Assembly: GCA_013373375.1 (NCBI GenBank) | Contig: JABXHY010000061.1 | Coordinates: 33,870 to 97,869 of the forward strand | Direction of reading: 5' to 3' | DNA length: 64,000 nt | From: Gammaproteobacteria bacterium | GTDB lineage: Bacteria; Pseudomonadota; Gammaproteobacteria; Enterobacterales; Kangiellaceae | Part shown: positions 1-11,501 of the stretch, in pieces | How the letters are laid out: every line of letters begins with the position of its first letter | Numbering within the stretch: the first letter of the stretch is position 1 | Program-made: the position numbers and the translations under genes | Notes under the pieces: model-generated | What the model was told of the DNA's origin: nothing | The model's database searches: none | What the model saw: the letters and a program-made list of their open reading frames with translations, nothing else

Positions 1-3000
1 GGATCAGGAGTATAAATTTCTTCTCCAGACTCGAATTCAATTATCTCTTTACGCGTGAACGCTCTTTGAGTTTCTAGTGTGCGATTAGCACTGAGGCGCC
101 CAAAGAATAATGCTCTTGGCAAAATGGCTGAACGACCTCTTTCATCGGTAACTTCAAGGTCAATAAATCCTCTGAAGTCATCACCAAAATCAGGAACTAC
201 CCACTCCATTCTCTCGGCGCTGTACAATGTCAATCTGTCTTGATCAACGACGTCCACCACTGTATTGTCCGGCTCACTAGATCGATAAGCGGTTAACTTA
301 ACGTTACTATTGAATCCATAACCCACAATCTCAACACGATCGTTTTCGCCAGCTTGGCTGATATTCACAACAGCAGGAGAAACAAATGATAAACGTAATT
401 GATCAACGTATCTGAACGCTCCTAATACTGTCACCGATAAGTTTTCATTATTAGTCACTTTTACTGCTGCCGGTCCAGCGTAATTAGACACAGTTGTCGC
501 GTAAATTTTTTCAAAAGGATCTTCTGAAGTGGCAGCTTCTAATTTTTCAATTGCCAATAACTGTCCACCAAGCTCTACAACCGGTGAATCACCAAAGTTT
601 GTGCCTCGAATTACAATCGGAGTTCCACCAGAAATGTCTCCTTGTGATGGATAAATAGAAGAAAACTCTGGAGCCAGTTCATCGCCAGCTGCTGAAGTTA
701 CAAAGTGCATCAAGTAATCGTGTGACAATGCAAATCCAGTTAGCGGACTTAGCCCTGCTTTTAACCGTACATAGTAATGAGTTGCAGGAGATAATTGACT
801 ATTCTCTACAGGCGTTAATTCTATAAATCGATAAGCTGGCTGATTATTACGTTGAGCAAAGTTAATATTAAATTGATTCGTGACATTTTGACCGATGATA
901 GGATCAGACACGAGTACTTCGATGTAGTTGGATAGATCTATCGACGGAGGTAATACCGACGATAACTCTATGGAAATCTTTTGCAGATTTGTTGGAATAT
1001 CGAACGCATCCTGCATTGGTTGATGACGTAAAACAGTCAATGCAGGCATTTTTACAGACTGCACACCTTGCTTACCGCCAGCAATTTGTAATGCTCCCCG
1101 TGCTACAATTAACCCTCTCGCACCAGGCTCAACTTCGCTTGGCGATTTATGTGTGATAATCGGAGTAGTCGCATCCCGTGACGTATCATCTATATTACCG
1201 AGGTCAATTATTTCTACGATACCTTCAACAGGTTTATCTTCTTGATCAGAAGAATACACACTGACATAGGCGAAGTTTCCAACTACTGACACATCATAAA
1301 CACCAGAGGGCTGATAATCTTCACGCGCAGGCTTTAGGTCTATACTTTTTGTCAATCGTGGCTGATAGGGATCTGCAACATCAATAATGTTAAGTTGAGA
1401 AACGAGTCCATCACCCGACATATTGGTGACAAATATTTTATTACCAAATATTTCAACTTTATTAGCAACGCCTAATGTATCGAGCGAAGCAATAATCGGT
1501 AAGCTTGGTTGCGTTAAATCGGCAATCACTAACCCTTCGTATGAAGCTGCAATGAAAGCAAAATCTCCAGCAATTTTTACATCTCGGCTAAAGCCATTCG
1601 GCTTGATATATCCAATATGATAAGGCGCATTAATATTACTTAAATCAACAACCTGAACTCCACCAAAACCATTAGCAACAAGAGCAAGGTTATCTTTTCT
1701 ATCGACGCCATACACATCTTTATAGGGCATATCGACTCGACCAGTTAATAGATATGGCAATCCAAATTGCCCATCTCCATTTCGTGTATTAAATACCAGT
1801 AATTCACCCGAGTCATTTTCAGGATAGATCTCCCCTGTGTCAGTGAACTTTTGTATTTCGGTGTTTAACTCTTTGGCAAATATTGGCGAATTACTGTCTT
1901 CGATCTGTCCACACGCTAAGACACATCCGAACTCACCTGACTTTGATGCGAGAACAAATGAGCTGTCAGAATGAACTTCTGTAATTGTTCCACGAAACAT
2001 TTCTGCAGCACCATTTAATAGTCCAGAGAATATGAATCGTTCTCCACTTTCTGTCGCTTCAGATTCATCAATAGCATCTGCCAAGAAAATACCCGTCCAA
2101 GCAGGATTACGATTTCCCAACTCTGAGTAATTTGACATTGTGCTAAAGCCCATTTCCGCCTGAGAAGGACTAATAGTTGACCAAGCACCAACTAATGCTC
2201 CATCACGAGTTTCACTTTGAAACTGATCAAGCGCAGAGTAATAAACTGATTTAGCGATGTCTTTTTGCATTGAAGAACTTTGAGAAACTGTTTTCCCATC
2301 TTCTAGCGAAGGTATCAAGAAACGAGTTTCCGTAATATCAAGCCCAATTTCATGAGTGCTTTCATTTGATACTGTATGCACTGGCGTATAAACAGTGGTT
2401 ACAACTCTTACTCTCTCATTATCGCCACTGCCTCTGAATAAAATATTACCATCAGAAAAATCGGCCCAGTAAACATAGTAAAAGTTGTTTTCATCACTTG
2501 CAGGTAAGTTCTTGTTCTCTGCACCTTGGTCATCTCGGAACAACTGTATTTCACGTTCCGCGATTGTTATCCAAGTACCAGTAAAATCACGGTATTCACG
2601 AATCCATTTTTGTCGAACTTCACGTTCAAATTCAGAACCAATATCTGTCACGCTTACAACAGCTGTTAAGGTTTTTCCTGCTGTAAGAATTTGTTTGTTA
2701 AATGGTTGAAGAATACTGAGCTTTGGTTCTACAGTGTCTTCAATAATTCCTACTCTTACGACATTAGACTCAGTACTATGCCCTGCTACATCATAAGCTA
2801 CGGCTTGAATCACAACACCTTCAACGCCTTCAGGAGGAGTTAAAACAGCCCTATAGATACGATCCAATGAGTAGCCACCTGATGTTTCACCATAGGATTC
2901 ATAAGCGGTATAAACTGGCGTATCGTTCAAATAAAATACGACCCGATCAATACCCGTCGTTCCCAGATCGTCACGCACCTCTGCAAAAATTTCGATTGAT

Positions 3001-6000
3001 TCTCCATCGATTACAACCGATTCATCATTTGATGGCTTAACGATCGATATTTCTGGCGGTAAGTCTTCAACTACAGTGAAGTTTCTTGCTGACGAGAGGT
3101 CCGATTCGTAGCCATCAATATCAATTGCAATAGCTCGATAGCTGATAACATCGTCTACTGATAATTGCTTAGCATCTTCATTAAACTGGAATGGTGCAGC
3201 ACTGTCTTGACCTACCAGTTCGTAATCGGATTCACTTTGCGGGTTTACTGCCTTGAATAACTTGACTCGATCAACACCGACTTCAGCATCTGAAGCGATG
3301 ACATTAATTACGAACTCTCTCTGTTCGGTTATCTTTTCCACGTTACCGAGCAGTATTCCCTGAGGATCAAGCAGTTGAATTCGATCGACTTGCGGAGGTG
3401 AGTTTCGATTAAGTTGAACAACTAATTTGTCTTCACCAACATTTCCAGCACCATCATTTGCTTGTATAACAAAAAGTAACTGTAAGGTTTGCTGGTCTGA
3501 ATTCTCATCGCCAATATATTCAGCAATAGTTCGAATTGGAAGGCTGCCACTATAAGGAGGGCTCATCATATAACTTTGTTCAAGCAACTCGTCATTAGAC
3601 AAAGAGTTATCACCGTCTCGATCAATACCAAGTAGCGCGGTAGCTCCCTGAACTCTTACCGTATCAGTAATCGATGCGACAAATGGAAGAGTTCCTTTTT
3701 CTACTATCTGCGCACCTGTGCTATTTGGTTGCTGAATAACAACAACTGGTGCTTCATCGTCTTTTTCAACTTGTAATGTCACGGTTTGATTAGTCGTAAC
3801 CGTTCGAGCTTCACCCGATGCCCGATACTCTGTTGCTGTTGCCGATAAAACAATGTCTTTCCCAGCTTGTCCGTAAGGAATCTGTAATAAAAATTCATAA
3901 GGCGCTCGACTGTCGGTTAGGGATTTTGCTCCATCAATTAATCCATCAGCATTCAGTACAACGTGCTCAATTCCAACATCATCGATAGCATTTATTTGTA
4001 CGAGAACACTCGAACCTTCAAGATGAGCGGATTGATCAGCTGGAAGACCAATAACTACAGTAGGAGGCATATCTTCAACGATTTCTAAATTAATTTGCTC
4101 AACTGCACGATGTTTATCAGGATCACTTCCATTAACACCATAAGTGTCGATGGCCTCGGCATAGATCTGTAGCGTGTTATTATTGGAGTTCGCTGAGTCA
4201 AACTCAGGAACGGTCAAAACAAAATTATAGGGAGGCTGTCGTAACAAACGATTAGCGATTTCAACTTGACTGTCGCCAAAACGAGCAATCATACGCACTT
4301 GTTGAATACCAACATCGTCAAACGCAGTTACAGAGATAGGTAACTGACTTAACTCAACAACTTTTTCACCATCAACAGGAGTTTGAATATCAATCGTTGG
4401 TTTTTCATCGACACGCACTGGAAAGCTAACTTCAGCTTCAGCTTGATTACCATTCGCGTCAGTTGCGACAATTCTAAACCATACATCAAATTGCTCGTTC
4501 CCGGTCACACCAAAACTTGAGAATGTTTGAACCAAATCATTTAATTTTGGAACATTCACAAGATGCTGGTACAAAGGCGTATCAATATTTTCCGTGGAGA
4601 CAATCTGGAAATCTTGAGCGGGAATTCGGTCAATATCTCTTACTGGCAATCCATAATCCAACAATTGATAATTTGATTCCGATATTCTCACGCCATATGA
4701 TTGGAACAGTTGTAAACGCTCAACTTTTGCATTATCAAAAGCTCTGAAACCAACAGTAAAGTCACTTCCCTCTACTGCACCGAATCCAGCTTTAGGATCG
4801 GTTAATAGTACATTTGGTTTAATTTCATCTTCCGCTCCGATAATAGTAATTTCATCAAAGCCTTCCGCGTTATCATTATCTTCGACAGACGCGGTCAAAA
4901 TGTAACTTTCATTCTGTTTAATTAATGAAGCAGGAAAAGAAAGGATCCAGGACTTTGTTATGGCATTTGGACTGCTTCGAAGTCCGTACTCATCAGCTAC
5001 CTGAATGCCGTACTTGTCTTCAAATTCATCATAAATTTCATTAAATGCCTGTTCTATGATCGCATCACCGCCAGCGTCAGAAGCTCCTTCAGCTAATGTC
5101 ACCTCATATCCATCGATGAAGAATTTAACATTTCTGGTATTTAATGGGCGATCATCTGCTGCTGCAACCGCAACTTTGATTCTGAAGGTACCACCAACAA
5201 TAAATTGTCCTTCTGCAGGAACCGTAAACCTTACAGCAGGAACGACATTGGAAAGAGGATGAACAATAAACTCTCGTCTCGAGACTTGTGCTAAGTTGTC
5301 AACCAGTTCCAGTTCGTAAATCGTACTCTCAACGTCATTAAACTGTATAGTTGTTGAGTCAGATGTTCGTGTAACGGTTTCTTCAGGACATTGAGTGCCA
5401 TAGAACTTTTCTGTAACCTTAGTTTTGCTACCATCCTGATTTAACTTCCAAATTCTGTACTCGCTTAAACCTGAGTCATCAGTTAATGCGGTTCGAACTG
5501 TAAAGTTACCACCCGATCGGACCCAAAACTCACCGTAGTTTAATCTCTCAAGATCCGTAATCGAACGGTCAGCAGAAAACTCTACTAAAGAAATTATTGG
5601 GAGTTCATTATTGTCTACGGGCACTTCAACAGTTGACGTACTTGAGTTTCCACTTGCATCGGTCGCAATAATTGTAAAATCAACAGTCGAGCCTGCTCGT
5701 AAATAATCTGGCAAGTCGTGTTGTATAGAAAAATCGTCTTGCTGATAAAGACCTCCTAACTCACGGACTAATTCGCCGTTAACGAGTAACTTAATTGACT
5801 CAACACGACCACTGTTATCCGATAATCTACCCGTTATATTTAAGCGCTGTGCAGCGACTACGCTTAAGTCCGCACTAGGAGAAGTAATTTCAAGTGTAGG
5901 AGGCTCTTCATCCGTCACTACTTGTTGAGAATTTAAACTGTTGAGCGCGAATTGGCCTCGTTCTTCAGTAAACCGATCTGAAACGACTGCATACACTGAA

Positions 6001-9000
6001 TATTTAGATAGGTGAGTTAAATAAGGTATAGGTGACAAATACGCGGTTTCAATTTCTAAATCTTCTTGTGATGAGAAAAACCGGTTATTTCCAGCATGAA
6101 TAAATGCAGATTCACCATTGTTGTTTTGATCGTCTAATAACAAGAAAATCTTATGGTCATTTTTGTATACCGTTTGACGAGTATTGCCACGTCGATAATT
6201 ATTTACGCTCGACTGATTCTTTGAGAAAACTCGAACACCTTTGATAAAGCTTTTAGTGCTAGTGCCTCCTGTAAATTCAGGAGTAATGTCAATTGCAACA
6301 ACTTGGCCACCAAATAAGCTACTCAATACCACCCCTGAAGTTGAGTCTATGACTTCTTCTTTCAGCAATGCAGTACATTGCTCATCTCCGTAATACTTAA
6401 CTTTGTAACTAATGGCAGTATTGTCAGTAAAATCAAAATGTAAGTTAGATAATGAAACCTTGGGCTGAGGATGAACTATGAGCTTTCCATTTTTAAACTG
6501 AATGTAATCTTCGTCATTAAGCTTTAAAGAACCCTCAACGTCTAAACTCTCTGGGTACTCCCATTGAGTCGCGTAATAAAGGAATTCGCTCGCACTATTT
6601 GTTACTCTAATTTGCTGAGGGTTACGCGAAATTTGACCGGACTCAAGCTCGAAATTTGAATATAAAGGGTAGAAGTTAATTCTTTCTTCAAGGTCTTTTC
6701 CAGTATAATCATCAACTACCGAGAAAGTTTGATAACTAGCACCACCATTTATAAGCTGAGAATCAGGGGAAATATCAGAAAGACTAACCTGTGGCGCTAA
6801 ATCCTTTTTAACTTTTATTACGAATGGATAACTTATAGCATTGCCACTTGTGTCAACTGCTTTCACTAACAATGTGATATCCATACCTTCATCAGGTACT
6901 GGATTATATTGGTTTAAATCAATTTCAAGATTAGGTGTCTGTTGTGTCTTAGTTATTCTCAAAGACTCTTCATTCAAGCCACTGTCACTAGCCAGTAGAA
7001 CCGGCACTTGATTATCAGAGTTTAAATAAATTTCGTAACTTTCAACGCCCATATTGTCATTTATACTGACAATTACAGGCAACACCTGTCTTTCCACCAC
7101 AGTGGACTTAGGTTGATTAACAACAACTTTCGGAGCATCGTTATCGGCTTCAATAGTAAAGTCGACTGAGTTTGAATTCTTTTTATTGACGCCTTTATCG
7201 GTTACTACAACTTTAAGCTTAAATGTATTGCCAGCTTCACTAATCAAATCCTTTGGCAATTTTATTTCGCCTTCAAAATCCGTTTCAAAACGTGTTGCAA
7301 CGACAACTTCTCCAATCGTAATAGGGTCAGGAACTGTAACAGACTCTTCTCTATCGTCACGAATCAGTGTTGCCCAGGCAAGTTCGATTTGAGTGCCGTC
7401 TTCTCGTTCTAAAATAGGTAATACATCATTAATTATAATATTATCGTTGGCTTCACCTGATACTCGGAAGGTGTTTCCTGGTAACACGCTTAAAGCTTGC
7501 TTCGGCTCAAGCATTACAACGTTTGGTGCTTCTAAATCATCTAATATATCAATATCTACTAAAGACTCGGCTTGTAAGTTTGCATCGTCAGTAACACGAA
7601 CACCGATTTCAATGTCTCCATTCGAATCACTCGAAGGAACTACAATACTGTGGGTCAGATATTCATCTGGCCTAATTTGATTGCGGCTGAATGTGTGTGA
7701 ATAAATAATGCCTTTTACGGTATCACGTATAAAAAACTCAGCTGACACAACTTCAGAGTCATCACTCACTTGCGCAACTAAAGTAAATCTTTCTCCTTCA
7801 TACAATCGGCTTCCATTTGCAGGAGAGCGAATAGTGACACTAGGAGGTATTTCGCTTGCAACTGAGTAAGACCAATCAGATGTTGAAACGTTATCAAAAG
7901 TGTCGGTAACATCTACTTTAAATGTTACGTCAGTCGTACTTTCAGGCACAAGATAATCAAAACTACCGTCTATTTTTTTCAACGACGGCTGTTCACTTAC
8001 AACAGTTGAACCATTGATAGAAATAGAAACCGATTTTAATTTTGAGTTATCACGAGCTAACCATTTAAACTCGTAATTTCGACCTGCGTAAAGTGAAACC
8101 GAAGGCACAGGCGAGTTAATCTCGCCATAAGGCGCTGTTGTGTCCGCAGTAATAGTCGCACTGGAAGTTTTATCTTCAGATAATTGATCGGTGCTGTCTG
8201 TCGCCTGAACGACAACTCTTATGCTAGAGTTTTCATTAGTTAATCTAAGTTCACCCAGCTTTAATTTAAATTGAGATGTTGAATTCGGTGACGCCAGCAA
8301 TCCACTTTCGGTGTCTTTTACAATTGTACGAATAGCACTCGTTGAATCGCCAATATAAAAATCCGCTTTAATACCAGTAACACCACGATCATCAGTAGCA
8401 AATACGTTAAGGGTTAATTCATCATTAGGAAAATAATTACTTTGATTAAAAGTTACCTCTTCCACCACTGGCCTTTGATCAGAGATAACTCCTATAACTC
8501 GTTCTTCTCTTGAAAAGTTACCGACTTCATCATAGACAGTAACAATGATTGGATAGCTGTCGTATTCGGTGTTCGGCAGATTTGAAAAGCTAGGTGCAGT
8601 CACTAATCGAATTGCAGAATAAGCGTTTAATCCACCCGGAACCGACTGTATTTTAAAATCGTCGCCACTAATTATATCGCCTGCATTACCCGTTAGTCGA
8701 AACTCATTACCAACTTTAATAACACCAGCCAACTCTATATTCGTGGCACCAACATTATCGTATCCGGTTGCTTTGATAACTATTTCACTATTTTCTACAA
8801 CCTGACTAATATTATTAACGCCACTTAAGTTCGTAAGCTCAGGTGAAACTATATTTAATACGGGCTTTTCTTCATCCTTGCCCAAGGTGATTGTATTAGT
8901 TTGACTGCGAGCCGTTTGTCCTTTTGTATCCTTAGCAACTGCATAGAGATCCATTTGTTGCTCGTTTGATGTTAAAGTTTCCGTTTCAAATACAGTTGAA

Positions 9001-11501
9001 AAAGGTGCACGATAATCAGTCCCAATCAATCTTTCATTGACGTAAAACTCGACTTGAGTAATACCAAGGTCATCTGAAGCATCAGCGCGTAATTCAATTG
9101 GTAAACCGGCAACCCAACTGGTTCCAGAAGCCGGATTATTAAGTGCTACGGTTGGTAATTGATCCGCTTTAATCGGAACAGTAACGGGTTGCGATTCGGA
9201 AATTAATCCGTGAAAATCAACGACACGACCTTGCAAAGTTATTGTTTCACCAAGGTACTCTTCAATAATAGGTAAGTTAAATTCTGCGGTTGTTGAGCTG
9301 ACTTGAAAGCTGCCTTCCTCAATCGCTTCTGGATTCGAAAAATTTCGAGTGTTAATTACCGCGCCGTTCAATATAAGCTGAATTTTTGTGCCAGCAGCAA
9401 GAGTATCGTCAGAGGCTGAAATCTTTATTGATAAGCTCTGGCCAACAGTCGCTATGCCTCCAGTTTTTGGGGATACAACGGTTGCACTGGGTGGTTGATT
9501 TTTTAATACACGGACTAATTTTGCTGGAGCGTTTTGTGCCGCATTTCCAACATGGACCTTAGCTCCAACTGCCGCAGAGGTCTCATTGGTCGAAATATTC
9601 GGAGCTTGACCACTAAAGCGCCAAAGCTCGTATAGGTACTCTATCGTTTGACCACTTGGCTGTTTGAATTCTCTAATTTCGTATGTTGCAAAGAGTGACT
9701 CACCTATCTTTTCACCATCCCAAGTGTATTCAACGTAAGAAATTCCCGAACGTTTTTTCAAAAGTTCTGGCTTTGATAGATCTCCAAGATTATAGGCAAT
9801 TTGAAAAATAACTGGGCTGTTTTCGACGTAACGCTGGTTATCAATTGGTAACTCAAACGAATAGTCAGGAAAAACTGTATTATTTGCCGACACAATACTT
9901 AATGTCTTTGTCGACGAAAGATTACTTTGTCCAAACGAATCTGTAGCGATAGCCGAAAACGCTAACTGTCGTCCCAACATATCTTCTGTAATCGGGAATT
10001 GAATTTCATAAGGTGTCTGCTTTCGTACACCGATGGTCGTTCCATCAACTTTAAATGCGACGGATTCAATCGCAACATCATCATTAGCTTTCGCTTTTAA
10101 TCTTAGGGTGTCGCCTGGCGAAAGTTGTGCAGGAATATCCAATTCAATACTCGGCAATGCATCTTGTGCAACTACGGGTAATATGAAAGATAAGTTAGAC
10201 TGTCCAATCAAAGAAACAGTCAAGTTAATTGGAGACGACTCAGGAATTCGGGCTTTTGCTTCGATTGTTTTATCTTGAGATAGCAGTAAAATTCCTTGCG
10301 CCAAGTCAGGTAAGCTATATCGAATATCAAATTGAGTACCAATCGCTGCCTCAGTACCATCATCAAAAACACCAATGACTTCAGGAAGCAGTACAGTTGT
10401 ATTCAATGAAGGAATAACAAAAGATTCACCGCTACTGACTCCCTCTAAACGTATCGAAGAAAGTACTTTTGTGTAATTAACTTCTACGGGGATAACGAGC
10501 GGTGCTAAACCAGGATATCGGACTTCTATTGCGACATCTACGCCATTGGTTTCTTGAATAGGGTAAGCGACACCACCTGCCGATACTTTGACATACTCTT
10601 CGTTTGTTGATGCATAACTGACACCGGTGCCAGGTCCTGGCAGTGGTGTTTCACCACGAAACTCAAAGTTTACCGTTGGAACGATAGTAGCTTTCTCTAA
10701 AGCATTGGTGAAAATAATATCTTTAGGCAAAGCACTTAGTGATACAGGATTGTCACTAATACTATCACCAGTGAACGCAATCTTGGAGAAAGCTGCTTTA
10801 TTACCAAAAGCGTCAACTGCGTAAATATCAGCAAGAACAATTGCATCTCTCGCGATGGCTTGATCGCTCAATGCGTTTTCTACAGGTAGTAGGAGTCGAA
10901 AAACATCTTGATTATTAGAGTTAGGATATACTCGAGCAACACCATTGGTTGAAGCGAAAGCATTCTGTTTAGCGTTTTCAACCACCCCTCCCGCTTTGCG
11001 AAGTTCCGAAGCTCGAATACCCGTTACAGAGAATCCTATGTAACGAATATCTTGATCATCATTTGCCGTAACCTCAATTGATAATTTTTGGATATCACGG
11101 TCGTTGAAAATAGAAGCAGATTTAAAACTGACTGTGGGATTTTGAATATCGTTGCTATAGGTTTCGGAATGAGTTTGTGTCGTACCATCAGTGAAAAAAA
11201 GAGTCGCACTAGGATTAAATTTGGAACTACTTGAATCATTTATTGTGAATTGACATCCATTTGGTTGAGACGTCGACACAACTGCATCGGTAGAAGAAAG
11301 CGTTAAGTTACCGTTAGCTGAGTGATACACAACCTTTGACAATGACTGACAATCATTAACAGCAAGAGTAAACGATGTTTTCGAGGCGTTTAGATCAAGC
11401 TTTTGATTGGCTCGAAAATCCACTTCAACATCTGCAGCAGCAGTCGCGCAAAAAAAGACCCCAACCAGAGCGGCAAGCGCACCTAACTTATGAAAGCGCA
11501 T
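1..11501 (-). CDS. Giant secreted multi-Ig-domain protein (partial, C-terminus beyond the window)
   Basis: One reading frame runs from an ATG at 11501 to the window edge with no stop, giving at least 3,833 residues. The frame was checked at several points up to 10 kb apart. TAGGA lies about 8 nt before the ATG. The N-terminus is a Sec signal (MRFHKLGALAALVGVFFCATAAA, cleavage probably before DVEV). About 20 Ig-like modules of ~100-130 residues follow; many open with a P-P-x-V-x-I type linker and carry a DD-x-G-[IV]-x-x-V-x-F-Y-x-N core. Around residues 3210-3470 is a beta-propeller-like stretch resembling LVIVD repeats. Around 3500-3600 is a Big_5/SbsA-type Ig domain, then IPT/TIG-like domains to the edge. 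There are very few cysteines. It is likely an exported adhesin or scaffold; any C-terminal anchor, RHS or secretion domain would lie outside the window. Function is inferred from architecture only. Confidence 0.85.
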   Translation of the reverse strand, partial: MRFHKLGALAALVGVFFCATAAADVEVDFRANQKLDLNASKTSFTLAVNDCQSLSKVVYHSANGNLTLSSTDAVVSTSQPNGCQFTINDSSSSKFNPSATLFFTDGTTQTHSETYSNDIQNPTVSFKSASIFNDRDIQKLSIEVTANDDQDIRYIGFSVTGIRASELRKAGGVVENAKQNAFASTNGVARVYPNSNNQDVFRLLLPVENALSDQAIARDAIVLADIYAVDAFGNKAAFSKIAFTGDSISDNPVSLSALPKDIIFTNALEKATIVPTVNFEFRGETPLPGPGTGVSYASTNEEYVKVSAGGVAYPIQETNGVDVAIEVRYPGLAPLVIPVEVNYTKVLSSIRLEGVSSGESFVIPSLNTTVLLPEVIGVFDDGTEAAIGTQFDIRYSLPDLAQGILLLSQDKTIEAKARIPESSPINLTVSLIGQSNLSFILPVVAQDALPSIELDIPAQLSPGDTLRLKAKANDDVAIESVAFKVDGTTIGVRKQTPYEIQFPITEDMLGRQLAFSAIATDSFGQSNLSSTKTLSIVSANNTVFPDYSFELPIDNQRYVENSPVIFQIAYNLGDLSKPELLKKRSGISYVEYTWDGEKIGESLFATYEIREFKQPSGQTIEYLYELWRFSGQAPNISTNETSAAVGAKVHVGNAAQNAPAKLVRVLKNQPPSATVVSPKTGGIATVGQSLSIKISASDDTLAAGTKIQLILNGAVINTRNFSNPEAIEEGSFQVSSTTAEFNLPIIEEYLGETITLQGRVVDFHGLISESQPVTVPIKADQLPTVALNNPASGTSWVAGLPIELRADASDDLGITQVEFYVNERLIGTDYRAPFSTVFETETLTSNEQQMDLYAVAKDTKGQTARSQTNTITLGKDEEKPVLNIVSPELTNLSGVNNISQVVENSEIVIKATGYDNVGATNIELAGVIKVGNEFRLTGNAGDIISGDDFKIQSVPGGLNAYSAIRLVTAPSFSNLPNTEYDSYPIIVTVYDEVGNFSREERVIGVISDQRPVVEEVTFNQSNYFPNDELTLNVFATDDRGVTGIKADFYIGDSTSAIRTIVKDTESGLLASPNSTSQFKLKLGELRLTNENSSIRVVVQATDSTDQLSEDKTSSATITADTTAPYGEINSPVPSVSLYAGRNYEFKWLARDNSKLKSVSISINGSTVVSEQPSLKKIDGSFDYLVPESTTDVTFKVDVTDTFDNVSTSDWSYSVASEIPPSVTIRSPANGSRLYEGERFTLVAQVSDDSEVVSAEFFIRDTVKGIIYSHTFSRNQIRPDEYLTHSIVVPSSDSNGDIEIGVRVTDDANLQAESLVDIDILDDLEAPNVVMLEPKQALSVLPGNTFRVSGEANDNIIINDVLPILEREDGTQIELAWATLIRDDREESVTVPDPITIGEVVVATRFETDFEGEIKLPKDLISEAGNTFKLKVVVTDKGVNKKNSNSVDFTIEADNDAPKVVVNQPKSTVVERQVLPVIVSINDNMGVESYEIYLNSDNQVPVLLASDSGLNEESLRITKTQQTPNLEIDLNQYNPVPDEGMDITLLVKAVDTSGNAISYPFVIKVKKDLAPQVSLSDISPDSQLINGGASYQTFSVVDDYTGKDLEERINFYPLYSNFELESGQISRNPQQIRVTNSASEFLYYATQWEYPESLDVEGSLKLNDEDYIQFKNGKLIVHPQPKVSLSNLHFDFTDNTAISYKVKYYGDEQCTALLKEEVIDSTSGVVLSSLFGGQVVAIDITPEFTGGTSTKSFIKGVRVFSKNQSSVNNYRRGNTRQTVYKNDHKIFLLLDDQNNNGESAFIHAGNNRFFSSQEDLEIETAYLSPIPYLTHLSKYSVYAVVSDRFTEERGQFALNSLNSQQVVTDEEPPTLEITSPSADLSVVAAQRLNITGRLSDNSGRVESIKLLVNGELVRELGGLYQQDDFSIQHDLPDYLRAGSTVDFTIIATDASGNSSTSTVEVPVDNNELPIISLVEFSADRSITDLERLNYGEFWVRSGGNFTVRTALTDDSGLSEYRIWKLNQDGSKTKVTEKFYGTQCPEETVTRTSDSTTIQFNDVESTIYELELVDNLAQVSRREFIVHPLSNVVPAVRFTVPAEGQFIVGGTFRIKVAVAAADDRPLNTRNVKFFIDGYEVTLAEGASDAGGDAIIEQAFNEIYDEFEDKYGIQVADEYGLRSSPNAITKSWILSFPASLIKQNESYILTASVEDNDNAEGFDEITIIGAEDEIKPNVLLTDPKAGFGAVEGSDFTVGFRAFDNAKVERLQLFQSYGVRISESNYQLLDYGLPVRDIDRIPAQDFQIVSTENIDTPLYQHLVNVPKLNDLVQTFSSFGVTGNEQFDVWFRIVATDANGNQAEAEVSFPVRVDEKPTIDIQTPVDGEKVVELSQLPISVTAFDDVGIQQVRMIARFGDSQVEIANRLLRQPPYNFVLTVPEFDSANSNNNTLQIYAEAIDTYGVNGSDPDKHRAVEQINLEIVEDMPPTVVIGLPADQSAHLEGSSVLVQINAIDDVGIEHVVLNADGLIDGAKSLTDSRAPYEFLLQIPYGQAGKDIVLSATATEYRASGEARTVTTNQTVTLQVEKDDEAPVVVIQQPNSTGAQIVEKGTLPFVASITDTVRVQGATALLGIDRDGDNSLSNDELLEQSYMMSPPYSGSLPIRTIAEYIGDENSDQQTLQLLFVIQANDGAGNVGEDKLVVQLNRNSPPQVDRIQLLDPQGILLGNVEKITEQREFVINVIASDAEVGVDRVKLFKAVNPQSESDYELVGQDSAAPFQFNEDAKQLSVDDVISYRAIAIDIDGYESDLSSARNFTVVEDLPPEISIVKPSNDESVVIDGESIEIFAEVRDDLGTTGIDRVVFYLNDTPVYTAYESYGETSGGYSLDRIYRAVLTPPEGVEGVVIQAVAYDVAGHSTESNVVRVGIIEDTVEPKLSILQPFNKQILTAGKTLTAVVSVTDIGSEFEREVRQKWIREYRDFTGTWITIAEREIQLFRDDQGAENKNLPASDENNFYYVYWADFSDGNILFRGSGDNERVRVVTTVYTPVHTVSNESTHEIGLDITETRFLIPSLEDGKTVSQSSSMQKDIAKSVYYSALDQFQSETRDGALVGAWSTISPSQAEMGFSTMSNYSELGNRNPAWTGIFLADAIDESEATESGERFIFSGLLNGAAEMFRGTITEVHSDSSFVLASKSGEFGCVLACGQIEDSNSPIFAKELNTEIQKFTDTGEIYPENDSGELLVFNTRNGDGQFGLPYLLTGRVDMPYKDVYGVDRKDNLALVANGFGGVQVVDLSNINAPYHIGYIKPNGFSRDVKIAGDFAFIAASYEGLVIADLTQPSLPIIASLDTLGVANKVEIFGNKIFVTNMSGDGLVSQLNIIDVADPYQPRLTKSIDLKPAREDYQPSGVYDVSVVGNFAYVSVYSSDQEDKPVEGIVEIIDLGNIDDTSRDATTPIITHKSPSEVEPGARGLIVARGALQIAGGKQGVQSVKMPALTVLRHQPMQDAFDIPTNLQKISIELSSVLPPSIDLSNYIEVLVSDPIIGQNVTNQFNINFAQRNNQPAYRFIELTPVENSQLSPATHYYVRLKAGLSPLTGFALSHDYLMHFVTSAAGDELAPEFSSIYPSQGDISGGTPIVIRGTNFGDSPVVELGGQLLAIEKLEAATSEDPFEKIYATTVSNYAGPAAVKVTNNENLSVTVLGAFRYVDQLRLSFVSPAVVNISQAGENDRVEIVGYGFNSNVKLTAYRSSEPDNTVVDVVDQDRLTLYSAERMEWVVPDFGDDFRGFIDLEVTDERGRSAILPRALFFGRLSANRTLETQRAFTRKEIIEFESGEEIYTPD

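Noticed and set aside
1423..10824. Many + strand open frames of 60-95 codons opposite the giant gene
   Set aside because: They are antisense shadows of the - strand coding frame, which is continuous and has clear domain structure; none has a ribosome binding site or recognisable family.
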